A stretch of DNA of 64,000 nt from JAVJSD01 sp040219575. Lineage in GTDB: Bacteria > Planctomycetota > Planctomycetia > Pirellulales > Pirellulaceae. Numbering within the stretch: the stretch's first letter is position 1; every line of letters begins with the position of its first letter. Below the pieces are notes generated by a model. That model ran no database searches and had not been told where the DNA came from. It was given only the letters and a program-made list of their open reading frames with translations. Below are positions 33,797 to 42,757 of the stretch, piece by piece. The stretch is taken from assembly GCA_040219575.1 (NCBI GenBank), contig JAVJSD010000116.1:77390-141389 (forward strand), given 5' to 3'. The position numbers and the translations under genes were made by a program.

Positions 33797-35179
33797 ATGC
33801 ATCATGAAGCCGTGGCCCGACAACTCTTGGCGGGCGAGTTCGATCTGCTGCGGGTGATGTGGTGCGACAACGCCAACGTGATCCGGGCCAAGTCGCTGTT
33901 CCTGCCGCCGCGTCTGGCGAGCGCCTCGGGCGGCAACAATTCCGAGGCGCTGCTGACGGAGTTGGAACAGGCGATCACGATGACCGCGGCGCTGCAAGCA
34001 TTGCCGGTCACGCTCGACGCCCCGGCGGCCGGCGCGAACCTGGCGCCGGTGCAGGACGTGCGTCTGGCGGCCGACTGGTCGACGCTGACGATCTGCCCCA
34101 GGTCGCCGTCGATCGCCACGGTGATCGGCGACATGCGCGTCGCCCAACAGCCGTGGACGCACTGCCCCCGCGAGTACCTGCGGCGGATGATCGCCGCCGC
34201 GGCCGAGGCCGGCATCACGCTGGAGGCGGGCGTCGAGCTCGAGTTTTACCTGTTGCGGCCCGGCCAAGACGACGCCTTTCCCACGCCCGTCGATCAAACG
34301 TTGTACGCTTCGACCGTCGCCGCTCAGGCCAGCTCCCGCGTCATCGGCGACATCCTGCAGGCGTTGTGGACGCAGGGCGTGCCGGTCGAACAGTACTATC
34401 CGGAGTCGGGGCCGGGGCAACAGGAGATCACCCTCGCGCACTGCGCACCGCTGGCACTTGCCGATCGGGTGGTGCTGGCCCGCGAAACGATTCGCGCCGT
34501 CGCCGCCGAACACGGTCTGATCGCCTCGTTCGCGCCGCTGTTGTTCGAGGCGGCCACCGGCAGCGGCATGCATTGCCACTGGAGTCTGTGGCGCGACGGT
34601 GAAAGCCTGATGGCCGACGCCGGCGGCCAATGGGGGCTGTCGGTCGTCGCGGCCGCGTTCATGGCGGGCTTGCTCGAACGCCTGCCGGCGGTGATGGCGA
34701 CGACCACGCCCTGCGTGAACTCGTACCGCCGTATCCGTCCGCACGAGTGGAGCGGCGCGTATCAGGCGTGGGGCGTCTCGAACAAGGAGGCGGCCATTCG
34801 TCTGATCGACGATCCGTTCAACGACGTTCCGCGTCACTTCGAACTCAAGACATGCGACGCCTCGGCGAATCCCTACATCGCGCTGGCCACCGTGATCGCC
34901 GCCGGACTCGACGGCGTTCGCCAGAGCGCGACGCTGCCCGAACCCGTCGGCATCGATCCCGGCGACTATTCCGACAGCCAGCGCGTGGAGCACCACATCG
35001 CTCCGCTGCCGACAAGCCTGGAGCAGGCCATCGCCTGTTTCGAAACGGACAAGGTGCTGCGAACCGCCATGGGCGAGCAGTTCGCCACCGCCTTCCTGGC
35101 CGTTCGCCGGGCCGAGTGGGAGTTCATGAAAGACATGACGCTCGAGGAAGAACGCCGGTTGCTGCTGCAGCGCTACTAA
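33797..35179 (+). CDS. Glutamine synthetase family protein
   Basis: A 460-residue enzyme starting at 33797 behind the Shine-Dalgarno AAGGAG. Glutamine-synthetase motifs are visible: LEFYLL in the N-terminal part of the catalytic domain, GSGMHCHWS (residues 255-263, the ATP/metal-binding loop), NSYRRIRPHEWSG (from Asn308) and ELKTCDASANPYIALA near the C-terminus. The HEWSG segment departs from the usual PGYEAP of true GlnA and fits gamma-glutamylpolyamine or other ligase subfamilies. The neighbouring MHS transporter supports uptake and use of an amine or amino acid. The substrate cannot be fixed from the sequence. Confidence 0.85.
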   Translation: MHHEAVARQLLAGEFDLLRVMWCDNANVIRAKSLFLPPRLASASGGNNSEALLTELEQAITMTAALQALPVTLDAPAAGANLAPVQDVRLAADWSTLTICPRSPSIATVIGDMRVAQQPWTHCPREYLRRMIAAAAEAGITLEAGVELEFYLLRPGQDDAFPTPVDQTLYASTVAAQASSRVIGDILQALWTQGVPVEQYYPESGPGQQEITLAHCAPLALADRVVLARETIRAVAAEHGLIASFAPLLFEAATGSGMHCHWSLWRDGESLMADAGGQWGLSVVAAAFMAGLLERLPAVMATTTPCVNSYRRIRPHEWSGAYQAWGVSNKEAAIRLIDDPFNDVPRHFELKTCDASANPYIALATVIAAGLDGVRQSATLPEPVGIDPGDYSDSQRVEHHIAPLPTSLEQAIACFETDKVLRTAMGEQFATAFLAVRRAEWEFMKDMTLEEERRLLLQRY

Positions 35180-35232
35180 CCGACGCGTGCGTCGCGTAGT
35201 GGAAGCAGCCCGTTTACATTCCCAATTCCCGC

Positions 35233-35296
35233 AAATCCCCAAAGGGGACAAGCACAAATCCCCAAAGGGGACAGGCACCCCAAAGGGGACAGGCAC
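35233..35296. repeat. Tandem direct repeats with CCCCAAAGGGG core
   Basis: Three copies of a roughly 19-23-base unit (CCCCAAAGGGGACAGGCAC, first copy with AAG for AGG) lie head to tail 54 bases after the glutamine-synthetase-family gene. Each unit starts with a small palindrome CCCC-AAA-GGGG. It is not a CRISPR because there are no unique spacers. Confidence 0.75.
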
Positions 35297-35367
35297 ATTT
35301 ATCGGCGGACACGACGCTCTCCAATCCCGCGAGCATTTGCCGAACAAGAACAACATGCCCGTCGCCG

Positions 35368-36465
35368 TCACCAGGGCCGCGCGGGTAGGCGTCCGCTGGC
35401 GATCGCCTCCAATTGCTCGGGCGAGTAAGGCGAGGCGACGACGTCCTGCTCCGTATGGCGTGTGCGAAACAGGTTGACGACATAGCCCATCCGCTGCCGG
35501 ATGTCGGTCCAATCGCAGGTTCGCGTGTCACGGAGGGTGCCGCGGCTGACGTCCCAGCCCTCAGACCCTTCCAGGAAATCGCGCAGCGGCTCGCTCGTGA
35601 TGTCGCACAGCGTGGCGGGAAACGCGTCGTCGGCCAGCGGCGGCACGTCCTCGTGAACGGCCAGTTGCGTTCGGCCGACACTGTACGTCATCAATCGCTG
35701 CGTGACGCATTTGCGGATCAGCAGCGGCATCGAGCGGCTGATGTACGGCTGCAAGCGGATGTGCTCGTGCAGCACCGCCAGGCAGTTGGCGAAATAGTTG
35801 CACTGGTGCTGCGTCTTGAGGTCGGCGGCGCCGCGGGCTTGTTCGTATTGCTCGAAGGCTTGCCGCAATCGATCCTGCCCTCCCTGCTCCGTCGGTCCCG
35901 GGCGGAATTCATCCAGAAACGCCTGAAACAACTTCCGGCGTCGCTCGTCCGCGTCCATTGCTCGGGCGCATTCGACGTATTGTAGATACCTGCCGGTTAC
36001 GCGGCCAATGTCATCGAGCACGAGTCGATTGCCTTCGAGAATCAAACGCGAGGCGGCGCGGCGGGTGTAGCCGGCCAGCCGATAACCGCAATAGCCCCCC
36101 GTAGCGACGCCGATCAGCACCCACACAAGGATCGACAGCGCCGCCGGCCAGGTGAACAGCCACGCCAGCAGCACACCGACGCCGATGCCCACCAGGCAGC
36201 CGACGAGGCCCGCCACGACGGTCGCGTCGCGCGACGCCTGATCCTTGTCTTCCTGACGGATGGTGACGCCCGCCTTCCGCGAGCCCCACACGGCCCAGTT
36301 GTGAAAGTTCGCGCCGGCTTGCGGGCCGATCGCTTCGCGCAGGGCCGTCGCCAGCAGGAAGTGCGCGCGGGTGATCTTGAAATTCGATCGCAGCGGGTCG
36401 GACTCCGACACCGCTTCATCGATGAGGACGTCCCAATCCTGCGTGCGCGTCGCCGTGGGGGCCAT
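35368..36465 (-). CDS. Two-helix membrane protein of unknown function
   Basis: A 365-residue protein starting at 36465 (MAPTATRTQDWD). After an N-terminal about 80-residue soluble part, two membrane helices follow at about 82-104 and 108-128 (VAGLVGCLVGIGVGVLLAWLFTWPAALSILVWVLIGVATGGYCGYRL). The remaining about 235 residues are probably cytoplasmic, with many Arg, Trp and Cys. A longer start at 36579 would overlap the marR coding region and is less likely. It follows the MarR gene after 22 bases, so MarR may autoregulate this pair. No family is recognised. Confidence 0.65.
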   Translation of the reverse strand: MAPTATRTQDWDVLIDEAVSESDPLRSNFKITRAHFLLATALREAIGPQAGANFHNWAVWGSRKAGVTIRQEDKDQASRDATVVAGLVGCLVGIGVGVLLAWLFTWPAALSILVWVLIGVATGGYCGYRLAGYTRRAASRLILEGNRLVLDDIGRVTGRYLQYVECARAMDADERRRKLFQAFLDEFRPGPTEQGGQDRLRQAFEQYEQARGAADLKTQHQCNYFANCLAVLHEHIRLQPYISRSMPLLIRKCVTQRLMTYSVGRTQLAVHEDVPPLADDAFPATLCDITSEPLRDFLEGSEGWDVSRGTLRDTRTCDWTDIRQRMGYVVNLFRTRHTEQDVVASPYSPEQLEAIASGRLPARPW

Positions 36466-36487
36466 GGGGTTTGTCGCCAGGGGCCGG

Positions 36488-37039
36488 TCAGGGAACGGAA
36501 TCGTCGTCAAGCGTGGGCGGCGAACCTGCGCCATCGAATTGATCGGCGGCGGCGCTCGGTTGAACGAAATCGTCGGCAAACGCTTCCGCGGCTTCGAGCG
36601 CGCGGACGTCCATCATATCCGCCAAACGCTGCAGACTGGCGAGGATCTGCGTCCGCTCCCAGTCTTTCAGCGCGGCCAGCTTCTTTTGAAAGTCGTCGCG
36701 CAAGACCGAAGGCGCCCCCGCCAGCATTTGCCGTCCCGCGTCGGTCAGTCGAATGTGAACGCTGCGGCGATCCTCGCCTTCCTTCGTCCGCTGGATCAGC
36801 CCTCGCAGTTCGAGCCGATTCAGGATGCCGGTTACCGTGGGGCGTCCAAGGTGTACGTCACTCGAGAGTACGGCCGAGGTGACGGGCTCCTGCCGGGCGA
36901 TGGCCCGCAAGACGGTCAACTGCGGCGCGGTCAGGCCGTAGTTCAGCAGCAGGGTTCGCGAGCGGATGTCGATGGCCCGCGTCATTTTACGCAGCGCCTC
37001 GAGGATTTCCGCCTCAAGGCTGAAGGTTGAATCGCTCAT
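36488..37039 (-). CDS. MarR-family transcriptional regulator
   Basis: A 183-residue DNA-binding protein with the MarR winged helix: LLNYGLTAPQLTVLRAIARQEPVTSAVLSSDVHLGRPTVTGILNRLELRGLIQRTKEGEDRRSVHIRLTDAG. The DRRS wing motif is typical. The start at 37039 (MSDSTF) is chosen; the longer frame has no homologous features. MarR proteins bind palindromes near their own promoter and respond to small phenolic or oxidant ligands. The upstream gap is AT-rich and would contain such a site, but I did not find a convincing palindrome. The acidic, Ser/Pro-rich C-terminus is unusual. Confidence 0.9.
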   Translation of the reverse strand: MSDSTFSLEAEILEALRKMTRAIDIRSRTLLLNYGLTAPQLTVLRAIARQEPVTSAVLSSDVHLGRPTVTGILNRLELRGLIQRTKEGEDRRSVHIRLTDAGRQMLAGAPSVLRDDFQKKLAALKDWERTQILASLQRLADMMDVRALEAAEAFADDFVQPSAAADQFDGAGSPPTLDDDSVP

Positions 37040-37412
37040 GATTCCTCGCAGAAACCGGCATTGCCTCACGAAACCGCATAATCTGTCGGAAAAACGATTT
37101 GCGTAGAAATCATTAATCCAGAGGACCGATACACAAACCGCCGTCAATCAAACAACTTAACTACATAAATAAAAACATGTTACCGAGAATCACGCAAAAT
37201 CCAGCGGCCCCAGACGCGATCGGGCAATGAGGTTGTGTACGAACGATATCGGGATAAGATGGTGAGGCCCACACCCATGCCGAGGGACCGCCGTGTGCAC
37301 GTCGATCGGGGGGCGGGTGGGGTTTGTCATGGGAAATCGCTTCTGATTGGAGTCGGAAGTCTCTTCCGGACCACATGGCTGCAATCGTACTCTCGTCGTA
37401 AGGAATTCGCGA
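37040..37412. other. AT-rich divergent region between marR and methyltransferase genes
   Basis: A 373-base gap. The first about 150 bases are clearly richer in A and T than the surroundings (for example AACTTAACTACATAAATAAA near 37157) and should hold the marR promoter. The remainder leads into the methyltransferase gene. No palindrome matching a MarR operator, riboswitch or small gene was recognised. Confidence 0.5.
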
Positions 37413-38249
37413 ATGAAAATGAAGGTGGCAAGTGTTCAAGACCCCCAGTGGCCCAAACGTCTCGCACAAATCGATTCGCCCGTCGAGGATATCCGCCTGC
37501 CGGACGCCGACGAGCACGTGTCGCAGGATGCCGAGTGGTGCGAGGCGGTGATCGATGGTGAGTCGCGGCGGATCCGCTTTCACGACTACCACAAGATCTA
37601 CAGTGTTCCAGGGCTCTACGAGGGCATCTTCTACGAGAGCCTCAAGTGCTGCTCGCCCAGTCGCGTGGCGGCGCTGCTGCAAGAGCTGATGCTCGATTTC
37701 GACGACGAGCCCCAGGATCTGAGAATCCTCGATCTCGGCGCCGGCAATGGGATGGTGGGCGATGAACTCAGGGCGCGCGACGCCGAATGCGTGGTGGGCG
37801 TCGACATCATTCCGGAAGCCAAGGAGGCCGCCGAGCGCGACCGCCCGGGCGTGTACGACGACTATTTCGTCACCGACATGACCGACCTGCCCGAGCGGCA
37901 TGAGGAGAAGATCCGCGATCGCCGCCTGAACTGCCTGACGTCGGTGGCCGCGCTCGGGTTCGGCGACATCCCGCCCAAGGCCTTTCTCAAGTCGCTCGAT
38001 CTGATCGAGGTCGGCGGTTGGGTGGCCTTCACCATCAAGGAGGACTTCCTTCACGAGCGCGACACCAGCGGATTCTCCCAGGCCGTCCGCGCGCTGAACC
38101 GTGAACAGATTCTGCAAACGCACGCCTACCGCCGCTTCCAGCATCGAGTGTCGATGACCGGCCAGCCGCTGTACTATGTGATCGTGGTGGCCAAGAAGCA
38201 GAACGACGTCCCCGGCGAGTGGCTCGAAGACGAGCGATTCAACACGTAG
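37413..38249 (+). CDS. Class I SAM-dependent methyltransferase
   Basis: A 278-residue protein. SAM motif I is ILDLGAGNGMVGDEL at residues 105-118, followed by an acidic strand end (VVGVDIIPEAKEAA) and motif III-like YFVTDMTDLPE. The N-terminal about 80 residues include an aromatic segment (HDYHKIYSVPGLYEGIFYE) that may form the substrate cap. The start at 37413 is preceded by AAGGAAT. The methyl acceptor cannot be deduced. A terminator follows the gene. Confidence 0.82.
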   Translation: MKMKVASVQDPQWPKRLAQIDSPVEDIRLPDADEHVSQDAEWCEAVIDGESRRIRFHDYHKIYSVPGLYEGIFYESLKCCSPSRVAALLQELMLDFDDEPQDLRILDLGAGNGMVGDELRARDAECVVGVDIIPEAKEAAERDRPGVYDDYFVTDMTDLPERHEEKIRDRRLNCLTSVAALGFGDIPPKAFLKSLDLIEVGGWVAFTIKEDFLHERDTSGFSQAVRALNREQILQTHAYRRFQHRVSMTGQPLYYVIVVAKKQNDVPGEWLEDERFNT

Positions 38250-38284
38250 GTCGAACGGGACTGCGAAACAAAAAGAATCAAGCC

Positions 38285-38331
38285 GGCGGCCTGCGCATCG
38301 TATTGCTCGACGCGCAGGGCCGCCGCTTTTC
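38285..38331 (+). terminator. Intrinsic terminator after the methyltransferase gene
   Basis: CGGCGGCCTGCGC at 38285-38297 pairs with GCGCAGGGCCGCCG at 38313-38326, with one bulged G, and CTTTT follows. It lies 36 bases after the stop. Confidence 0.85.
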
Positions 38332-38332
38332 G

Positions 38333-38355
38333 TAGGGCGGCCTTCCAGGCTGCCA
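38333..38355 (+). repeat. GTAG hairpin (REP, family C)
   Basis: GTAG is followed by arm GGCGGCC, loop TTCCA and arm GGCTGCC (7 bp with one G-T pair). It lies immediately after the methyltransferase terminator. Confidence 0.7.
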
Positions 38356-38403
38356 GAGAAAGACGCGTTCCCGGCAATCGCGCGGCCGCTGTCGCGACGG
38401 TTT

Positions 38404-38952
38404 CTACTTCGCGTCCCGGCGAAGCGAGGTCGCCGCCCAGCGGCCGGTGGCGGAACTGAAGGCGGCGATACGGTCGGGCGAGACGATTGTTACGAGATCA
38501 TCTCCCACCGCCGCGGGAGCGGCCGCGTCGATCGCGTCCCACTTGCCGACGTCGGCGCTGAAAGCGTACACCCTTCCATCGACCTGGAAGACCGCCAGGG
38601 CGGACGACACCACGGGCACGCACGTGCTCCCGGTCGACATCAGAAGCTTGACGGTGCGCCACTCCCCCTGCCGGTCGACGACCACCAGTTCCGTGATCTT
38701 CTCGCCCTCCAGCTGGAACGCGCACACGCGGTCGCCCATGACCGGCGTGGCGACGACATCGTCCGGAAAGGTATGCCGCGCCCATTTCCCCGATACTTTG
38801 CTGTAGGCCAAAAATTCGTTGGCGTCCTTGACCTGCGTCACGATCAGATGCTCGCCTTGCAGGTAATGCGGCCCGCCGGCTTCCTGCGCCGAACCGCCGA
38901 TCGAAAGGAAGAAGGTGAGCAGCGCGCCGAAGGTTGAAGTCTGGATGTTCAT
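38404..38952 (-). CDS. Exported protein with repeated beta segments, unknown function
   Basis: A 182-residue protein starting at 38952 (MNIQTSTF). Residues 1-22 form a signal peptide ending near GGSAQEA. The rest is a chain of beta-like stretches with recurring patterns (VMGDRVCAFQLEGEKITELVVV, ALAVFQVDGRVYAFSADVGKWDAI, DRIAAFSSATGRWAATSL), which resembles a fragment of a kelch/beta-propeller. A full propeller needs more blades, so it is either a small variant or a partial one. It is 41 bases downstream of the HEAT-like/heme gene on the same strand and may be co-transcribed. Confidence 0.7.
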   Translation of the reverse strand: MNIQTSTFGALLTFFLSIGGSAQEAGGPHYLQGEHLIVTQVKDANEFLAYSKVSGKWARHTFPDDVVATPVMGDRVCAFQLEGEKITELVVVDRQGEWRTVKLLMSTGSTCVPVVSSALAVFQVDGRVYAFSADVGKWDAIDAAAPAAVGDDLVTIVSPDRIAAFSSATGRWAATSLRRDAK

Positions 38953-38993
38953 GCCTCTCTCTTTCCGCGTGAAGAAAACGGTCGCTCGCCAAG

Positions 38994-40751
38994 TCACGAA
39001 TCCGACGCCAGCAATTCGCGCCAACGCTGCGGTTCGTTTCCGCCGTCCCTGCCGGTCAATTGGCGCAGCACGCGCAGCAGCAGATCGCGCTGCGGCGAGT
39101 CGCGGTCGGTGACGGGGTGCGCATCGAAATGCTCCTGCTGCTCCGGCGGCAGCACGCGCGTGCGGACCAGGAAGTCGAACCGCTGCATGGCGGGCCAGGG
39201 CGACGCGTCCGGGACGTACTGCATCAGGGAGAAGTCTTGCCGCAGGTAAGTAATGTCGGCCCGCACCAATCCCACGCCGCTGCGACCGCTGTAGTACACC
39301 TGCGGCAGTGGGCTGCCGGGAAGGGGCACGGCTCCCGTGAGCGTATCGGCCGAAGCACGCGTCGCCGGCGCATGGCAGAGGGTGCAATTGCGAAAATGGT
39401 TGACCTTCACCAGTTCCCGCTGCACCCACCGCCCCTGATCATCGCGATAGGGGCGGTTGGGCGGGGGCAGCTCGAGCGCCGCGAGAAGTTCGGGCACGGC
39501 GCCTTTCGCAGCAAGTTCGATCAGGGCGTCGGCGGCGTTGAGAGCCACCGGCTCCCAGGGGTATTGCAGCCCCTCGGCCAGCACTTGCAGGTAGTCGGAA
39601 GGCCGACGGTCGCGGAGGGCCTCGATCGCCGCCACGCGCACCTCGGGCCTCAGTTCGTACAGGGCGCGACGCGCCAGCGCGCGGGAAGCCTCCGGACCTT
39701 CGATGTGCGCGTAGGCGTTGACCAGCGACATCGACAGCGTCACGCTCTCCGGCAGCAGCATCTGCTCCAGCGCGGGAACGTGGTGGGGAGTGCGCCACAG
39801 CTTTTCATCATTCAGCTTTTCCGTAAGCGACTGCAATCGCTCAATTTCCTCCATCGCCGACCCGGAGGAAATGCGCGAGCTAAAGCTGGATCGCGACGGG
39901 CGACCCGATCGTGATCGAATCTCAGTCGAGACTTTCTTCAAAGTCGCCAGTCGTTCGCCCTGCGTCTGGCAGCCTCCATCCCAACGAAAGGGAAACCCTG
40001 CGAGATCTTCCCGCGAGGCGACCAACTTCCGCAGCATCGAAGAATCGGGCAATTGGTTGCTGGACTCCTTCTTCTGTTTGTTCGACTCCGCCTTCGCCCG
40101 ATTCACTGCGGCGGCGATAAGATTCTTCGCAATCTCGCCTTGGTCATCGAGCCGATGTTCTGGAACGTACTCTTGCAGTTGATGGCGCAATTCCGACTCC
40201 GGCAGAGCATTGAGCCGCATGCTGCCGACGATGGACGCCGTCGTTTCGCCTTGCCGCGCAATCTCGACAGCCGGCGATGCGGTTGTCGCAGCGGCGACGT
40301 CGACCGTCGGTCGGGCGTCGGTGCTGCTGGAGCCCTGCAACGGGTCGCGCTCACGCGTCACACCTTGGCGAATGCGAACGGCGCGCCGCGTGGCGTCGCG
40401 GTGATCGACGCGTTTCGCTTCCTCCTCCCAAAGCTGCTTCTCGCGCAGCGCCTCGAGCGCCGGATTCTCGGTGGGAGCAGGCGGCACGCGTTGGACCTCC
40501 GACGCGACCGTCACCAGGACCGGGCCGGCAGGAACTGCCTCGTCGGTCGTGGCGAACAGCGACGGCCACAGAGCGTAGACGCCCGCCGGCACGCCCATCA
40601 GCACCGCCAGCAACAGCAGTGCCGCCGCGATCGCCGACCGATTGACGACATACTCGGCGTTTCCCGGGCGAGTTTCGTGGTCGGGGCGAGTCATGCCCCG
40701 ACCACGCTCGGAGAGAGTCGGCACACGCGTCAGGGATAGCGCTCGTCGCAT
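38994..40751 (-). CDS. Membrane-anchored HEAT-like protein with CxxCH heme motif (first)
   Basis: A 585-residue protein. The start at 40751 (MRRALSL) mirrors that of its paralogue at 42589. A membrane helix lies about residue 45-65 (IAAALLLLAVLMGVPAGVYALW). After a polar region, residues about 350-440 show HEAT-like helix pairs (ASRALARRALYELRPEVRVAAIEALRDRRPSDYLQVLAEGLQYPWEPVALNAADALIELA). The motif NCTLCHAPAT supplies C456, C459 and H460, a c-type heme attachment site. C-terminal segments RADITYLRQDFSLMQYVPDASPWPAMQRFDFLVRTR are shared almost word for word with the paralogue. It is likely an exported redox or scaffold protein. Confidence 0.78.
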   Translation of the reverse strand: MRRALSLTRVPTLSERGRGMTRPDHETRPGNAEYVVNRSAIAAALLLLAVLMGVPAGVYALWPSLFATTDEAVPAGPVLVTVASEVQRVPPAPTENPALEALREKQLWEEEAKRVDHRDATRRAVRIRQGVTRERDPLQGSSSTDARPTVDVAAATTASPAVEIARQGETTASIVGSMRLNALPESELRHQLQEYVPEHRLDDQGEIAKNLIAAAVNRAKAESNKQKKESSNQLPDSSMLRKLVASREDLAGFPFRWDGGCQTQGERLATLKKVSTEIRSRSGRPSRSSFSSRISSGSAMEEIERLQSLTEKLNDEKLWRTPHHVPALEQMLLPESVTLSMSLVNAYAHIEGPEASRALARRALYELRPEVRVAAIEALRDRRPSDYLQVLAEGLQYPWEPVALNAADALIELAAKGAVPELLAALELPPPNRPYRDDQGRWVQRELVKVNHFRNCTLCHAPATRASADTLTGAVPLPGSPLPQVYYSGRSGVGLVRADITYLRQDFSLMQYVPDASPWPAMQRFDFLVRTRVLPPEQQEHFDAHPVTDRDSPQRDLLLRVLRQLTGRDGGNEPQRWRELLASDS

Positions 40752-40786
40752 CACGAGTCTCCTGGGTGCGAGAAGACGGTTCGCCA

Positions 40787-40881
40787 GTGCCGCAACAGTT
40801 ACGTGCCGCAACAATTACGCGCCGCGACAATGTCAGGCCGCGATGGTTATGGGCCGCGAAGATTCGAGCCGCGAAGTGAAG
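40787..40881. repeat. 16-base tandem repeat array
   Basis: Six head-to-tail copies of a degenerate 16-base unit, beginning GTGCCGCAACAGTTAC at 40787 and drifting toward GGGCCGCGAAGATTCG at 40851. The last copy is 15 bases. They sit in the 5' region of the minus gene at 40751, between the two HEAT-like paralogues. Confidence 0.75.
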
Positions 40882-41032
40882 AGTCGAGCTGCCGATCGTC
40901 GTCATCCGCCGCGGCGTCCTCGTTGCCGTCATTGTCCACAGTCAAGCGGATAAGGCAAGGAAATTACGCCGCCGATCGCTGTGCATCAATCGGCTTGATG
41001 CGCGCTGCACATCGATTCGATCCAGACAAGAC

Positions 41033-42589
41033 TCAGCGAACGAGTCCCACGAGTTCTCTCCACCGCTGCGGATCATCACCCCCGTCCTTGCCTGTGAGAC
41101 CTCGCAGAGCGTAGAGCAGGGCTTGCCGGTGCGACGAAGAACCCGGATTCTCCCAGGAACTCGCCTCGAGTTGCGCCCGTTCCTCCACGGACAGCACGCG
41201 CGTGCGGACCAGGAAATCGAAGCGCTGCATGGAAGGCCATGGCGCCGCATCGACGACGGACTCCATCACGGAAAAATCCTGCCGCAGATAGGTCGCGTCG
41301 GCCCGCACCGAGGCGCCGCCGATTTCCCCGTAGAAGTTCACTGGGAGTTTTTCACCGGGCGTGGGGACAAGGCCGCCGAAGCTGCCGAACGAATCCGGCG
41401 TCGCAGGGGCATGGCACAGCGCGCAATTGCGCAGGTGGTTGACCTTCACCAGTTCGCGAACCACCATGCGCCCACGCACATCGCGCTGAGGCGCGGTCGG
41501 CGGCGGCTCCTCGAGCATGCGGATCAAACGCGGCGCGACCTCCTTCACGTCGAGTCGGACCAGCGCCTCCGCGGCGTGAATCGACACGGGCGCCCAGGGA
41601 TAACGCAGTCCCGCCGTCAGCGCGTCACGGTACTGCGGCACGCCGCGCGTTCGCAGGGCGTCGATCGCCTTGGCCCGCACGGCGGAGGAAACGTCGTACA
41701 GCGCGCGACGAGCCAGCGCCTGCGTCGCTTCCCGGCCCTCGATGCGGGAGAGTGCATCGACCATCGCCAACACGATCATCTCCCCTTCAACCTGCAACGT
41801 CTGCTCGAGCGCGGCGACGTGCTCCCGCTTGTTCCACTGCTGTGAGTCCCCGAGTCGGTCGAGGATCGCCTGCATCCGTTCCGTCGGGGAGCGGGGCGCG
41901 GACGAAATCGAGAAACCTACGATGGGCCTGGCCATCGTCGACGACGGCGTGGGGAGACGAATCGATCCGTTGATCGTTCGGGAGACTTCCGCCAGGCAAT
42001 TCAGCCGCTCTCCTTCGATCTGGCAGCCGTCGCGAAATTGAAAGGGAAGGCCGGCCAGATCGTCGCGCTGTCGAACAAGTTCACGCAGCCGCGAAGGGTC
42101 GGGCGGTCCGCTCTTCAGCTCGACGACCGGCGACCTTGCTGGAGGAAACAGACTACTGGTCCACTTGCCGTCGTTGTCGATACGCAGCTCGGGCGCCTCG
42201 TTTCGCAATTGCACGAGCAGTTCGTCTTCGCGGTAAATGAGATCCTCGGGAAGCGGCTCTGCGGCCGGCGAAATCGGCGCAATGCTCGACGAAGCTGGTG
42301 CGTCGGGTTTCGGCGGCGGCGGGGCGGCGCCGCGTGGAGACGCCAGCGGCAGGGGCGATTGATCGCAAAGAACAGGATCGGTGGACGGCGGCGACGAGGA
42401 AACACGCCCGACGGGTTCGGCGTTGTTCAGCCATCCCCATTTGACCACCGCGCCGACAATCGATGCGAACAACAGCAACGTCGACAACAGCGCCGCCGTT
42501 ATCACGAAACGCCGGACAAGATGGAAGACGCCAAAATGCTCGCGGTGTGAGGCATACGCTGCTGTAGACAAACTCGTCGTACGGCGCAT
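41033..42589 (-). CDS. Membrane-anchored HEAT-like protein with CxxCH heme motif (second)
   Basis: A 518-residue paralogue of the downstream gene. A membrane helix lies about residues 28-50 (FVITAALLSTLLLFASIVGAVVKWGW). HEAT-like helices are in the middle (ALARRALYDVSSAVRAKAIDALRTRGVPQYRDALTAGLRYPWAPVSIHAAEALVRLDVKEVAPRLIRMLEEPP). The heme motif NCALCHAPAT gives C389, C392 and H393. The C-terminal RADATYLRQDFSVMESVVDAAPWPSMQRFDFLVRTRV closely matches the first copy. The 281 bases between the copies hold a tandem repeat. Probably an ancient gene duplication with both copies kept. Confidence 0.78.
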   Translation of the reverse strand: MRRTTSLSTAAYASHREHFGVFHLVRRFVITAALLSTLLLFASIVGAVVKWGWLNNAEPVGRVSSSPPSTDPVLCDQSPLPLASPRGAAPPPPKPDAPASSSIAPISPAAEPLPEDLIYREDELLVQLRNEAPELRIDNDGKWTSSLFPPARSPVVELKSGPPDPSRLRELVRQRDDLAGLPFQFRDGCQIEGERLNCLAEVSRTINGSIRLPTPSSTMARPIVGFSISSAPRSPTERMQAILDRLGDSQQWNKREHVAALEQTLQVEGEMIVLAMVDALSRIEGREATQALARRALYDVSSAVRAKAIDALRTRGVPQYRDALTAGLRYPWAPVSIHAAEALVRLDVKEVAPRLIRMLEEPPPTAPQRDVRGRMVVRELVKVNHLRNCALCHAPATPDSFGSFGGLVPTPGEKLPVNFYGEIGGASVRADATYLRQDFSVMESVVDAAPWPSMQRFDFLVRTRVLSVEERAQLEASSWENPGSSSHRQALLYALRGLTGKDGGDDPQRWRELVGLVR

Positions 42590-42757
42590 GAGAGAAGTCT
42601 CCCTGTGAGAAGAGCAGGAGTCGCCGACGTTCGCCAGATCAGGAAGTAATTCGCCCAGGACGGACAGTTATTTGACATCTTCCGCCCGGCTCGGCATCAT
42701 CGGTTGACCGCGGCTTCCACCACGCCTAGCGATATCCCTCCTTTGCGAAAGAGCGCC

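Noticed and set aside
35233..35296. Possible CRISPR array, also considered at 40787-40881 and 62509-62599
   Set aside because: Units are directly adjacent without unique spacers and no cas gene is present.
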